Shown: positions 34,906 to 45,400 of the stretch, piece after piece
How the letters are laid out: each line of letters starts with the position of its first letter
Numbering within the stretch: position 1 is the stretch's first letter
Assembly (NCBI GenBank): GCA_949292215.1
Contig: CASEYW010000193.1
Coordinates: 1-64,000 of the forward strand
DNA length: 64,000 nt
Direction: 5' to 3'
DNA from: an uncultured bacterium
GTDB lineage: Bacteria > Verrucomicrobiota > Lentisphaeria > Victivallales > UBA1829
Program-made: the position numbers and the translations under genes
The notes under the pieces: generated by a model
What the model was told of the DNA's origin: nothing
Seen by the model: only the letters and a program-made list of their open reading frames with translations
The model's database searches: none

Positions 34906-35898
34906 TCAGAGGAAACGCTCCATGGCATTCCATGCGATATCCGCGTAGAAACGGTGCTCGCCTTCTCCGACAACATGGACACAGTTTTCTTCCTTTCCAA
35001 CGGCCTTGTAAATCCGGCGCAGACGCTCAAATTGCCGGTCTGCGGCAGAAAGAGGAAAGATCGGGTCGAAGCGCCCGTTGACAATGACCATCGGCTTCGG
35101 AGCGGCAAGTCCGACAACATCTGCACTCTCGCCGTAGAGGAGAAGCCCCGGGACAAAATTGCAGATGCAGTGATACATCGCGCCGATGCTGTCCTTGAAT
35201 GAGGAAAAACTGCACGACGGCATCACATGAGTAATCCGGTCGAGCAAAGCTCCGGCAAACATGGAAGTGGTCCCTCCGCCGGAATTTCCCATGATTCCAA
35301 GCGTGCGGAGATCAAGATCCGAACGAGTATAAAGGTAATCAATGAGGCGGTCCACATCATAGATTCGAGCGCCAAGCATGGTCCGGTTATAAAGCAGCAT
35401 AGCGGTGGCGGGCACATAACAGGAGGGGGTCCGATCCGGAGAGGTCCCGCGCTCTCCCATGGCGCGCTGCTCCAGACAAACAGCGGCAATTCCGCGTTTC
35501 AGACACCCAATGGCAAAATCCCGGTCTCCTTGAATCTCCTTCGGAGTCGTCTCATCTTTCCACTCCACCCCGATTGAATTGTGTATTCCGGTGGAGTGTC
35601 CCTGCAGACAAATAAAGGTTTTATACGGTTTTGCCGCATGATTCGGCAGACAGAGATAGGCACAGGCGCGCTCTCCCGGTTCCGGTTCAAAACGGATCTT
35701 TTCAATGGTTCCGAGCGCAGTCTCACGTTTCCAGAGCGTTTCCGGAACAATCGGAGGCCGCGGCATGGCAAGCCAATGCCCCAAACCGAGTCTGTCAATC
35801 AGAGCCGGTTCCGCCTCTTTTTTCCATGCCTCGAACGAGGAGTAGTTTTCAAATGCGTATCGTCCTTCTTCCAGCTTGTTTTCCATCCATGCGTTCAT
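34906..35898 (-). CDS. Alpha/beta hydrolase (acetyl xylan esterase/dienelactone hydrolase-like)
   Basis: A 330-residue alpha/beta hydrolase. The nucleophile elbow is GNSGGG with S206, the acid D278 lies in NGRFDPIFP and H315 in GEGEHRF, a complete triad. The long insert GVEWKDETTPKEIQGDRDFAIGCL-like region (residues about 120-140) is typical of the carbohydrate-esterase/Abhydrolase_7 group. There is no signal peptide. The start at 35898 is chosen since AAGGA lies 9 nt upstream; a much longer open frame has no other support. Likely deacetylates or de-esterifies sugars. Confidence 0.84.
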   Translation of the reverse strand: MNAWMENKLEEGRYAFENYSSFEAWKKEAEPALIDRLGLGHWLAMPRPPIVPETLWKRETALGTIEKIRFEPEPGERACAYLCLPNHAAKPYKTFICLQGHSTGIHNSIGVEWKDETTPKEIQGDRDFAIGCLKRGIAAVCLEQRAMGERGTSPDRTPSCYVPATAMLLYNRTMLGARIYDVDRLIDYLYTRSDLDLRTLGIMGNSGGGTTSMFAGALLDRITHVMPSCSFSSFKDSIGAMYHCICNFVPGLLLYGESADVVGLAAPKPMVIVNGRFDPIFPLSAADRQFERLRRIYKAVGKEENCVHVVGEGEHRFYADIAWNAMERFL

Positions 35899-35980
35899 CG
35901 AAACAATTCCTTTTTTTTTTGCAGAATCCGGAAAGATCATTTCTTCCCGTTCGATAATATAAGATACACCAATTATGATT

Positions 35981-36877
35981 TCAATCCCCCGGAAGCAAGG
36001 AAAATCCGGATCCCGGGGCTGTCTTCCATGCTCCGCGGCGGAAACGAGCGGGCGTTTCTCCGTAAAACCGACGGAACATTCTCGTGAAATAATAAACGTT
36101 TGAGAAGCCGGACTTTTCCGCAATCCCTTTGATCGGTTCTCCGGTACCGAGGAGCAATTGTCCGGCTTTCTTCATCCGGACATTCAAAACAAGCTGCTGG
36201 AACGATGCACCGAGAAGTGTCAGACACAGGTGACTCGCTCTTGATGCAGAGACCCCGAGGTGCCGTGCGAGTCCAGCCAGTGTAATTCTTCCACACGCAT
36301 GGCGGAGAAGATACTCCCGGATGGCTTCCTTCCGGTTCGGCAGTGGTTTTTCCGGCTGATTTGCCTGAAGCATCCGCAGATGGAACGCCATTCCAAGGAT
36401 GAGACACTCTTCAATCAGGTTCGCCTGTTCAGATTCGGGATAGTCGGGCAGCACCTCCCATGCGCTCGTAAACACGCCATCCGACGGACGCTCTCCACGA
36501 AACGGACCAACATAAAAGATCAGTTCCAGCACCCCATCCCAGACAAATGGAACCACCAGTTCCATCACACCTTTCCAGCATTTGTGACGAAAAGGACGCC
36601 CGGACCGCAAAGCCTCCGCTTCCACTCCGGAACCGCATTCCTTCAGACAGGACTTGTCGTATTTCCGTATTCTGTACCGTTTCCATTCACAGAACCTGCT
36701 GCGGTGGGTTCCCCAATGAAGGAAAAGAAATTGGTCATCGGCATCATACCAGCGCCCGGTCATCGCATGAACGGTCAGAGACACATGATGCCTCTCTTGA
36801 AAACGACAGATGGCACCGTCGATGAATTTCGACAGCGAAGAAGCGGTATATTGATCCAAAACATCTATTTTCAGCAT
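35981..36877 (-). CDS. PocR-domain AraC-family regulator
   Basis: A 298-residue regulator. Residues about 15-165 fit the PocR sensory domain, with the cysteine pattern around DKSCLKECG and HKCWKGVMELVVPFVWDG; these cysteines may bind a ligand or metal. The C-terminus is an AraC double helix-turn-helix (LAGLARHLGVSASRASHL and IAEKSGFSNVYYFTRMF) ending in GETPARFRRG. It is divergent from the FAD oxidoreductase with overlapping promoters. The ATG at 36877 is only about 10 nt from its -10 box, so the message would be almost leaderless unless another promoter is used. Confidence 0.86.
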   Translation of the reverse strand: MLKIDVLDQYTASSLSKFIDGAICRFQERHHVSLTVHAMTGRWYDADDQFLFLHWGTHRSRFCEWKRYRIRKYDKSCLKECGSGVEAEALRSGRPFRHKCWKGVMELVVPFVWDGVLELIFYVGPFRGERPSDGVFTSAWEVLPDYPESEQANLIEECLILGMAFHLRMLQANQPEKPLPNRKEAIREYLLRHACGRITLAGLARHLGVSASRASHLCLTLLGASFQQLVLNVRMKKAGQLLLGTGEPIKGIAEKSGFSNVYYFTRMFRRFYGETPARFRRGAWKTAPGSGFSLLPGD

Positions 36878-36880
36878 AAT

Positions 36881-36896
36881 ACTATAAATATATAGT
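36881..36896. promoter_or_regulatory. Perfect palindrome over the AraC -10 box
   Basis: ACTATA (36881-36886) and TATAGT (36891-36896) form an inverted repeat with a 4-nt centre, covering the -10 box of the minus-strand promoter; a candidate autoregulatory operator, though AT-rich. Confidence 0.45.
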
Positions 36897-36914
36897 TGTT
36901 TTCTGCATTGTCAA
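36887..36914 (-). promoter_or_regulatory. Promoter of the PocR/AraC gene
   Basis: On the minus strand a perfect TTGACA (36909-36914) and TATATT (36887-36892) have a 16-bp spacer. Confidence 0.65.
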
Positions 36915-36936
36915 ACGCCCCATTCCGCAGTATAAT
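36908..36936 (+). promoter_or_regulatory. Promoter of the FAD oxidoreductase gene
   Basis: TTGTCA (36908-36913) and a perfect TATAAT (36931-36936) have a 17-bp spacer. Its -35 box overlaps the -35 box of the divergent promoter. Confidence 0.72.
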
Positions 36937-36967
36937 CAGAAACAAACAAAAAGAGGAAGGTTTTTTT

Positions 36968-38212
36968 ATGCAGCAGGTAAGAGAAAGTCTTGATGTTCCC
37001 GTTCGGAATGAGTGCGATATTCTGGTAGTCGGAGCAGGTCCCGCCGGAATGGGTGCGGCAATCTCCGCGGCACGATGCGGTGCCCGCGTCACACTTGTGG
37101 AATACGGGGGAAAACTCGGAGGCATGTGGACACTCGGGCTTCTTTCCCCCTTCTTCGACAACAGAAAGGAAGGACTCAACCGGGAAATTCGGGAAAAACT
37201 CATGGAACGCAAGGCCTGGGGCGGACTCTGGAACATGTCGTTCGATCCTGTCGAAATGGCGCTTCTCATGAACAGGTACGCAATGGAGCTGAAAATCGAC
37301 GTACTTCTTTATTCCATTGCATGCGAACCTTTTATGGAGAATCGAACCGTTCGTGGAGTGTTTGTTCAGAACAAATCGGGCAGGCAGCTGATTCTTGCAA
37401 AAATCGTGATTGACTGTACCGGAGACGGCGATATTGCGGCCCGCGCAGGCTGTCCTTTTGAGATCGGACGCCCCTCCGACGGAGCTTTCCAGCCCATGAC
37501 CATGATGTTCAAACTCGGCGGAGTCCGCAAAGAGTATTCCTCCGACCGGCTCCTCGACTGGTATAAACTCATGGAACAGCGCGTGAAGGATAAAAAACAA
37601 TTTGTCGAAGATGTTCCATTCACAAATCCCGCTCTCATCAAACTTCCGCGCGAAGAGGAAGCCCTGGTGCAATGGACCCATATCCGCAAACTTTCCGGAT
37701 GCAGCGGGGATGAACTCAGCCGGGCCGCTCAGGAGGGCTTCCGGCAAATCGAACACGCAATGCGCTATTTCGACTTGATCCGGGATTTTCTCGGAGACGT
37801 TTATCTGGCAGAACTGCCCGCAGTAATCGGAGTACGGGAAACACGCCGTATTACGGGCGAATATCACATCTCGGACGACGATCTGAAGGAAGGACGCTCC
37901 CAGCCGGACAATATCTGCACGGTTTATTTCGGAGTGGACATCCACGAGCCATCCGCGGAACATCAGACCGGTCTGCCGAATCCGGGATTCGACATTCCCT
38001 TCCGCTCGCTTGTTCCTCTGAACGCGGAAAATCTCCTGACCGCCGGACGCTGCATTTCCGGGTCCTATCTCGCACATGCCGCGTATCGAGTCACCGGGGA
38101 CTGTCTCCAGATGGGAGAAGCCGCCGGAACCAAAGCGTGCGAAGCGATCAATCGCGGGATTTCCGTCCGAACCCTTGCCACCGGGAGCCTCCCCGCAAAA
38201 ACAAACCAATAA
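36968..38212 (+). CDS. FAD-dependent oxidoreductase
   Basis: A 414-residue flavoprotein of the FAD_oxidored group (PF12831-like). The Rossmann motif DILVVGAGPAGMGAAISAA is at residues 18-36, followed by VEYGGKLGGMW, then DCTGDGDIAARAG near 145 and the C-terminal LLTAGRCISGSYLAHAAYR motif. Substrate unknown; neighbours suggest a sugar or polyol derivative. An upstream in-frame ATG at 36896 lies before the promoter; the ATG at 36968 has GAGGAAGG 8 nt upstream. Likely controlled by the divergent PocR/AraC regulator. Confidence 0.88.
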   Translation: MQQVRESLDVPVRNECDILVVGAGPAGMGAAISAARCGARVTLVEYGGKLGGMWTLGLLSPFFDNRKEGLNREIREKLMERKAWGGLWNMSFDPVEMALLMNRYAMELKIDVLLYSIACEPFMENRTVRGVFVQNKSGRQLILAKIVIDCTGDGDIAARAGCPFEIGRPSDGAFQPMTMMFKLGGVRKEYSSDRLLDWYKLMEQRVKDKKQFVEDVPFTNPALIKLPREEEALVQWTHIRKLSGCSGDELSRAAQEGFRQIEHAMRYFDLIRDFLGDVYLAELPAVIGVRETRRITGEYHISDDDLKEGRSQPDNICTVYFGVDIHEPSAEHQTGLPNPGFDIPFRSLVPLNAENLLTAGRCISGSYLAHAAYRVTGDCLQMGEAAGTKACEAINRGISVRTLATGSLPAKTNQ

Positions 38213-38245
38213 CGGACGCAGAAAACCACACAGCCGCACTCGCAA

Positions 38246-39563
38246 TCAACAGCCGGCACCTTTCAGGCAGTTCGGTCCGGCCACCTGATTGAGACTCCGG
38301 GTATCGGCGACGAAAACGCGTCTCCGTCCATCCTGTACGGCATTGAATATCAGCAGATTGCCGCTGTCGCACCAGACGGGATGCGGATCAAGACGGAAGT
38401 CCGCAGCCAAAACCAGCCCGGGCATTCGCATTTTGATTCTGGTCAACACCCGTTCGGAGCCTTCCGCAAGATCAAAAAGACGGAGCGGATTCGTCATCGG
38501 CGACGAATTCCCGTTCATGCAGGTAACACTCCGTGATACCATAGCGGCCGTTGCGCAGAAACGAAGGATGGCCACTGCCGGTATAATCTCCGATGGCATG
38601 CAGTCCAGAGCCATCATACCCGCACATGCAGAGGCGCATACGCTTCCGGTCAATGTTCAAATTCATGGTAAGGGAACGGCCGTCCGGAGTCCAATTGGTA
38701 TGGTGTCCATGTTTTTCCCACTCCGATGCGGGAATGGCGACGAACAGTTCGGAAGCATCCGGACGCATAGTGAAAACATCGTACCGCAGAGAAGAAAAGT
38801 CATGAGCCATCATGCGGAACATCCGCCCGCCGGAGTCGGGGAAATGGCGCAGGGAAAACATCAGGCGGTCCCCGGTGGGACTCCATTTTGTATGAAACCC
38901 GTACACCTCGCTCCGGGCATATTCCGCCCGGCGCTCCGGAGGAAGAACACGTTCCGCCACTTCCGCAATCGAAATCAGCAATTTCCGATGCCCGGATGAT
39001 AAATCGGTCAGATAAATTCCATCGTCAGCGGAAGCTCCGCGATTACATCGTACACATTCATCTGGCAGAACGACCCCATAGCCGCCCTGCGTGCGCCGCA
39101 TGGCTCCGGCATCTGCGGACAGTGCAAAACGGCCGTCCGGCGAAACATGGTAGACCGATGCTCCGGGAATTCTCCGAAATGAACCGCTTTCTATGTTCAG
39201 CACAACAATCTGCGGCTCCCAGGATACCGTATCCACATCGTTGAACACCAATTCCTGATCCGATGCACCCCAGTTCAAATTGGCACCCATCTGATACTCC
39301 CATCCGGCCGTTTCCCAGACCGTCCGGCAGCACCCGGAGAATGTATCGACCACATCAATCCGCACACGGTCACCGGGACGGGGAAACACTCCATCGGTCT
39401 CAGGCAGGCGCGTAAGCGCAACGTAACGGCCCGAAGGACTCTACGGAGACGTGTCAAAAAAACGATGAATATGGTTCGCATCCGCCTGCGGCGTCAGACA
39501 CCAGACCGGCACTTCAGAAGGATAATCGGTATAACGGGGAAAATTCTCTTCAAAACGATCCAT
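38246..39563 (-). pseudogene. Broken beta-propeller (TolB/oligogalacturonate lyase-like) gene
   Basis: The reconstructed protein of about 440 codons starts at the ATG at 39563 (MDRFEENFPRYTD) and has PD40-like repeats (SPSGRYVALTRLP, VSPDGRFALSAD, WSPTGDRLMFS, WTPDGRSLTMN). Two lesions are seen: an in-frame TAG at 39441-39443 between DTSP and SPSGRY, and a +1 frameshift near 38480-38495 in a CTTTTT context; beyond it the frame continues with LRLFDLAEG to a stop at 38246. Both breaks interrupt otherwise continuous family sequence, so decay is likelier than two sequencing errors. It follows the BNR gene by 66 nt in the same direction and still has a promoter. Confidence 0.8.
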
Positions 39564-39586
39564 ATCAACAAACATCCTAATTTGTT

Positions 39587-39614
39587 ATTGTATCCGGAAA
39601 AGACCATTTTCCAA
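39587..39614 (-). promoter_or_regulatory. Promoter of the broken propeller gene
   Basis: On the minus strand TTGGAA (39609-39614) and TACAAT (39587-39592) have a 16-bp spacer. Confidence 0.5.
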
Positions 39615-39629
39615 TCTCTCTCCCATATT

Positions 39630-41462
39630 TTACAATGGATTGGAAAAAAACGGACTCTGATTTTTCGGCTCAACTTTCCGCATCTCCACGGAATCAATCA
39701 TAACGCCGGCGAAATCGGCTTCCTCCGAAGGAGACTGCAAATGCAGATAACTGAGCTGATCTGTAATATTGCCGGTCAGAGGAACAGTCCCGTTTCCCCG
39801 GGGAGCCTCCCAGAAAAGCCGTTTTTCCGACAAATGGAACCAGAAGCGCAAACTTCCCGTCTGATCAGGAAGAAAGGCGGGAATTCCGTTGATTGCCCCA
39901 TCCGGAGCGATCCGGAAGACAAACCCCGCATACCGGTCCACGAACGGATCAGACGGATTGATCCACCGATCACACAGGGCTACCTGAAGTCCTCGGCTCC
40001 CCCTGCGCAAAGTCATCCTCAGTTCAAGACGACCATCTGCCGCCGCAGGGAAGTTCCAGACGGCTCCTTCGCGACAGGATACCAGATCCGGATCGGGATG
40101 ACATCCGATCAGAAGCGATTCACGCGGAGAAAGATCCGGCGAAGGCATCAGTCTGGCCCCGGCACGACGGTTCCACGCGCAATGCCCCGCCCAGCGGAAT
40201 CCGCCGATGTGCCCCTTGAAATACTGTTGAACCGACCACGCCGCCAGTCCGGAACGGAAATCCTCTCTGCGCCCGGTTGCATACAGAAAATCAAGATCGA
40301 AAATCATCAGAGCCTGACAAACCGGATGCTGACCGTAAGAGACAAGCACCTTGTTCTCCGGCAGCTCAAGCACCTGATTCTGATGAATGCTTTTATCGTG
40401 AAGCGCATAATATCCGCCAAGCGTCCGGAAGTCGACAGCATTCCGAATCGGATTCAACGCGATCTCCCGGAATCCGATCCACGTTCTTCCGCAGGTCTCG
40501 GAAATGGCGGCATGCAGCGCATCGCGGTTGGTAAACACATCCTCCCAGATTCCGTTGACCAGGTCGTCCGTGCAATCCGGATGGGTTCTCTGATCAAATT
40601 CCGGCAAAGGAGTCGTATTATTCCAGACCGCCAGGAGACGCCCGTCGGAAAGGGTCATCAGATTCGGCATGGTGGCAACGCTGTAAAACGGAGAACGTTC
40701 CATCGGGCTCCAGGTCTCACCGCAATCCTCCGAAAAACACTGATAATGAAAGTCTGCGGAAGTACGGACCAGCATCTGAAGCCGTCCATCCGGAAGTTCG
40801 GCAATGACCGGCTCGCATCCGCACTGCGACCAGCGCATCCCCCGGTGCGGCCAAGACACTTTTTCCATGCGGGGAACCGGTGGAAGAACTCGTTTGGTCC
40901 AGCGGATTCCATCATCATCGGAAAACATAACCACTGGATGCTGAATGCTCCCGATCCACTCTTCCCCGGGAAGAATCCAGCGTTTCTTCCTCTTTAACGG
41001 CAGCGGAAGTCTCTGAATGTGAGGGAGATCCCTTGAAATCAGAGTTTTCGTAAACGGTCCGTCCGGACCGTTCACGGAACGGAAACACCAGATCCCGTTT
41101 TCCGATAGATGCTGAATCGCCGGATAGATCCGGCTCGGAGCAATGCACTGCAAATCATACTCCGGCTGAAGAACACGGAGCAGAACCAGGAAGTCACCGG
41201 ACCACGGACTCTTCACAGAAGGACCGGGGTGGTCTCCGTGAATCGGAGTTTCCTCCCAGCTCAGCCCGTAATCGAAGCTCTGCTTCATGACAAATTCAAA
41301 CTCTTTCGACCCATCCTCATGTTCGAAGATATGGACACCGTAGTGACGGATCTCTCCGCTGTCGAGCATGACCATGTCCATGTGCGCCGGAATCCCGGGA
41401 TTGCCTACAATCTGCGGTTCCCGGATCTTTTCAAATGTGGATTTCCTGACAGCTTTTCGCAT
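39630..41462 (-). CDS. BNR/sialidase-like beta-propeller protein
   Basis: A 610-residue protein of the sialidase superfamily. Asp-box motifs (S-x-D-x-G-x-x-W) are seen as SFDYGLSW, SDDDGIRW, SEDCGETW and a degenerate SETCGRTW, and these mark the blades of a six-bladed propeller over residues about 30-420. The last 150 residues are beta-rich, perhaps a concanavalin-like module. There is no signal peptide. True sialidases need an arginine triad that I cannot assign, so an exo-glycosidase, or a binding protein, are open choices. Confidence 0.78.
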   Translation of the reverse strand: MRKAVRKSTFEKIREPQIVGNPGIPAHMDMVMLDSGEIRHYGVHIFEHEDGSKEFEFVMKQSFDYGLSWEETPIHGDHPGPSVKSPWSGDFLVLLRVLQPEYDLQCIAPSRIYPAIQHLSENGIWCFRSVNGPDGPFTKTLISRDLPHIQRLPLPLKRKKRWILPGEEWIGSIQHPVVMFSDDDGIRWTKRVLPPVPRMEKVSWPHRGMRWSQCGCEPVIAELPDGRLQMLVRTSADFHYQCFSEDCGETWSPMERSPFYSVATMPNLMTLSDGRLLAVWNNTTPLPEFDQRTHPDCTDDLVNGIWEDVFTNRDALHAAISETCGRTWIGFREIALNPIRNAVDFRTLGGYYALHDKSIHQNQVLELPENKVLVSYGQHPVCQALMIFDLDFLYATGRREDFRSGLAAWSVQQYFKGHIGGFRWAGHCAWNRRAGARLMPSPDLSPRESLLIGCHPDPDLVSCREGAVWNFPAAADGRLELRMTLRRGSRGLQVALCDRWINPSDPFVDRYAGFVFRIAPDGAINGIPAFLPDQTGSLRFWFHLSEKRLFWEAPRGNGTVPLTGNITDQLSYLHLQSPSEEADFAGVMIDSVEMRKVEPKNQSPFFSNPL

Positions 41463-41579
41463 AGCATTCTCTTTTCTCGCAGTCCTTCACCTGCATTGCC
41501 TCGGAGTCCGGAGCTGCCGGAAAAGGAAAAGCAGCAAACCGAAGCCCGGTTCCATGCCGGACAACTGCCGTTTCCGAAT

Positions 41580-41608
41580 ATCTTACAACGGAAAAGAGAA
41601 AAATACAA
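41580..41608 (-). promoter_or_regulatory. Promoter of the BNR gene
   Basis: On the minus strand TTGTAT (41603-41608) and TAAGAT (41580-41585) have a 17-bp spacer. The rest of the 275-nt gap to 41737 shows no gene and no clear terminator for the pseudopilin transcript. Confidence 0.6.
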
Positions 41609-41737
41609 CATCCGGATGAAAAAAACTCTGCGCTTCCGCAACGGTCTCATCTTCTTTCGGCTGCGAGAACAGAGAGGCGCCAGGAAAACGTTCCCGTTTC
41701 CGGTCAAGCGCTCTCCAAATCCCGGACAAGATGAAAA

Positions 41738-42454
41738 TCAGGGGACAAGATGCCATGCGCTCCAGACCTGTCCCGTATTCTGGAAAGAACGAATGGAACC
41801 GTCAGCCCGACCGGTAATCTCCTCAAGCCCGTGTTTTCCGGAACCGATATAGCTGCTTTCTCCAATCTTTGAAAGATTCTCCACGTTCCCGTTCACCACT
41901 CCGACAGCCGTACTCAAATACGATTCTGTGCTGAGCTTCCCGCAGAAACTCAACTTGGCTGACGGATACAAATGAGAGATCCGAAACGTTTGATTCCTGC
42001 TTGGAGAATCCACGGAATTGTTTACCCACCATACACTTCTGGACTGATCTCCCCATACTGCAAGATATCCCGAAGTAATCCCGTAGGAATGATAATAATA
42101 GGAACAAGTTCCGCCTGCCGGGGCACTCAGAGCACCTGTGAATTCCGGACAGAACAGGATTCCGCCGGGAGAAGTCCTTTTGTGACCGGATACCCCAAGC
42201 CCCCAGTATGTATTCAGGTATCCACCCGTAATCATAGGACGGGGATTATCCGTCCCGTTGATCGGCAGGAAATCGCCATTATCCGCCGTATAGGACAGCA
42301 CACCATGCACAAACTGCCGGAGATTGCTTTTGCAGGCAATTGTTCTCGCCTTGGAACGAGCCTTGTTCAGAGCGGGCAGGAGCAAGCCGGCAAGAATTGC
42401 GATGATCGCAATGACAATCAGGAGTTCCAACAGAGAAAAAAATTTGATTTTCAT
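41738..42454 (-). CDS. Type II secretion-like pseudopilin
   Basis: A 238-residue pseudopilin: leader MKIKF, then FSLLELLIVIAIIAILAGLLL with E at +5 and no Gly at -1, followed by LNKARSKARTIACKSNLRQF, the usual linker. The C-terminus has H-x9-DG (KHGLEEITGRADG). Its ATG overlaps the TGA of the 1407-residue protein by ATGA (42451-42454), so translation is coupled. It is the last gene of an operon running from 47227. Confidence 0.9.
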   Translation of the reverse strand: MKIKFFSLLELLIVIAIIAILAGLLLPALNKARSKARTIACKSNLRQFVHGVLSYTADNGDFLPINGTDNPRPMITGGYLNTYWGLGVSGHKRTSPGGILFCPEFTGALSAPAGGTCSYYYHSYGITSGYLAVWGDQSRSVWWVNNSVDSPSRNQTFRISHLYPSAKLSFCGKLSTESYLSTAVGVVNGNVENLSKIGESSYIGSGKHGLEEITGRADGSIRSFQNTGQVWSAWHLVP

Positions 42455-45400
42455 GGAATGTACCCTCCCGCTTGAGTCTGTTTTTTCGTTTCGTATTTCC
42501 GTTCCGGCAAACCACGCAGAATAAGATCCGGCCAGGTTCCGGGACGTTTGTACGGAAAAATGCGGGGAGAGGTCACCATCCGCTGGAGCGAATCCTTCGC
42601 AATCACACGATTGTTCACCATTACACAGATTCCGAGCACACTTTCCGGTTTCATGGCAAGCCCCGGAAGCGAGCGCGCCGGCAGGAACACCTCATACATC
42701 GTACGTCCGTTTTTGTGAATCATCGCATAACGAATGCCATGATTGTTCCAGTTTTCCGGATGCGTGCAGATCTCCAGTTCGGCCTTTCCATTTCCCTCAC
42801 TGAGAATGAATTCCAATTCACTCCCGCGGTATTCATTGACATCGTAATCCGATTGATTTTCAAAATCCAGGAACACCTGCAGGGAATCCGCGTTGATCGA
42901 ACGCAGTTTGGGAGAAGGACGGAAATAATCGGTGTCCTCCACGGAAACGGCAATCGAAATTCCCTTCTCATTCCAGATAGAACCGATCTCATACTCATAA
43001 CGGGCAATTCCGGGGCGATCGACCACCTCTTTCCGCATTCGATACGCTTTGAACGACCAGTCGGAACCGGGTTCCGGAAGATTCCCGGAACAGTGCGCAG
43101 CCATACCTCCGCAGAGATACCGGAACTCATGCTCCGAACCACCCGAACTTCGGATGATTGCAGAAATGATCACGGAGGAACCATCGGACGGCATTTTCGT
43201 GAGGGGAAAACGGACCGTTTCCATTGTTCCCGGTTTCAGGTTCTTAAGAATTGCAGTTCGTGTATCCGGAATCACACCATTCTCCCCCTTGAGTTCAATC
43301 CGGAGTTCTTTCTCCGGTTCAATCTGCGGAAGAACGGTCAGTTCAAAGCACTTTTCCGGAACAAGCATCCGGCCTCCGACCTTCAGATTTTTTGTCTTTT
43401 CCAAAGCGCGTTCCACAGCTCTGTGAAGAAGGATCCGCTGGGCCTCCGGCCAGTTCCCCGTTGAGACGGAATGAAGCAGCCTGCCGCTCAAGTCTGCAAG
43501 GGATTTCTCTTTTTGTGCCGCAAATTGAAGTTTCTTTGCCGCATGTTTGAAGAAAAGGACGCCATCCGGGGCAAGCGTCTGGCGGAAACTTCCGGGAACA
43601 AATCCGCCCTCAGACCTGAAGACAAGAAGTGCCTGAGGTGGAAGCTCAAGATGGAAAATACCGTGATCAGCGGAATACCGTTTCCCGCTGATCACATCCG
43701 TACAACTTCCACCGGTCTTCATTTCCAGCGAAACAGGATATCCCATCCGGTTCACGACATAGAAGTCGAGTCCTGAGACATAAACGGCGGCACAGTCGCT
43801 CTCTCCGGTCACAGTGCTAAAACGGGCGGAGGGAATGGAGCGGAATGCACGATTGAAGTTCCGGTACTGATCGGTCACGCCGCTGTCAGGATTTCCCCAC
43901 CAGCCGATCTGAATCTCATCAATATCACGGTTTGCAAGCTGGCGTATCAGCGGCAGCAAAGCCTCATGCGCATTCGGATACGCATTGCACCAGCTGAGAA
44001 AATGAAGAGGCTTTTTCCGAACGATCCAGTCGGCTGTCGGAAAGAAGAGTTCCGGAAGCGAACAATGGCGGGAGGGAAAATTCTCCAGATTGTTGTGCAG
44101 CATCATGTTCAATGTCCGATAAGAGGTTCTGGCAAACGGATTCGCAAAACTTGCGGCATTGACCAGATACTCTTCGGAAACTTTGCTTCCGAGTCCATGA
44201 ACCCGCTGGTAATCGGGACGGATGACCGGCACGAGATCCAGCCCATCTATCCTTTTCATCAGAGCCAGATCGAATCCAGCTTCCCGGAGCTCCTGCTCCA
44301 CAGAATGGTTTTTCTTCCAGCCGTTGCCCAGAACGGTAGCACAGTCTACCCAGAGCTGAAGGCGGAGACGCTTGTTCCCTTTGCGAAGCTCCCGGACAAG
44401 TTCGGAGGAAACTTCCGCGAATTTCCGGCATCGCCACTCGATCCACTTCTTCCGGTTTTCCGGAGAGGTCAGGAATCTCCAGCGGAAATAAAAGCGGGTT
44501 CCGTCTGTCACCTTCGGCGTCGTGATTCCCGTTTCCTTTTCAAACAGGGAGACAGTATAATCATCATAGCCATAATCCAGATTTTTCAGGGAATGGATCG
44601 TTCCGGTGCCCCGGAGAGTAATGCCCATGAACATCGGATTGTCCTGATAGCGGTCCCGATAAAATGCCAGGATGTGTTTCATACCTTCCCGATAACGGGG
44701 ATGGAAGGGATTCATCAGGGCATTCTGTTCGAGCTGACCATTTTTGTTAATCAGCTCCACTGCATCTTTTCCCCTGCGTGCAAAGTCGGTACTGTCCTTT
44801 GCCATGCAGGTTTCTCCGCCGATGATTCCACGGGAACTGCCTCGAAAGGGATCCATGCCAAGCCGACCGTAAAAATGAATTTTCTCCCGTTCGAAAATAC
44901 GGGCAAGAGTATCTGCATATCCATAAATGTGTCCAGCAGTGCCCGGGACTTTCATGGGCTTCAGCTGACGCAGCGAAAGATCCGCCCCCGTTCGGTCGCC
45001 GTAGTATTCCATGAGCTGAATGGTCCAGAGATTGTAGCCCATGTGGTGCGCATACTCCGCAATGCGTTCGCCCTTCTCGCGCCAGAACTCCAGATCAACG
45101 CCTTTCTCCTTAAGAAGATAAGACATGTTGAACCAGGTGGCATCCATTGTGCAGTCTTCATCCCAGACACCGATCTTCCGTCCGTCGGGAAGATTCGGAA
45201 GCCGTGGCAGAAGATCACTTTCCACCTCATAGATTTTCAGTTTTGAAAGGGCGCCTCCGCGTTCAGAACAGTGTGAACCATAATTTTCGCAGATCAGCAT
45301 CACATCCTCGGAATAGGGAACCCATAAAAGACGTTTCGTCTGCATCGTGTTTGTAACGGGATGAACTCCGCCTGTAAAGATGCCGGTTCCGTTCATCTGT

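Noticed and set aside
39465..40997. 510-codon plus-strand open frame opposite the BNR gene
   Set aside because: The minus-strand frame has Asp-boxes and a promoter; the plus frame is very rich in Arg, Ser and Pro and has no recognisable motif.
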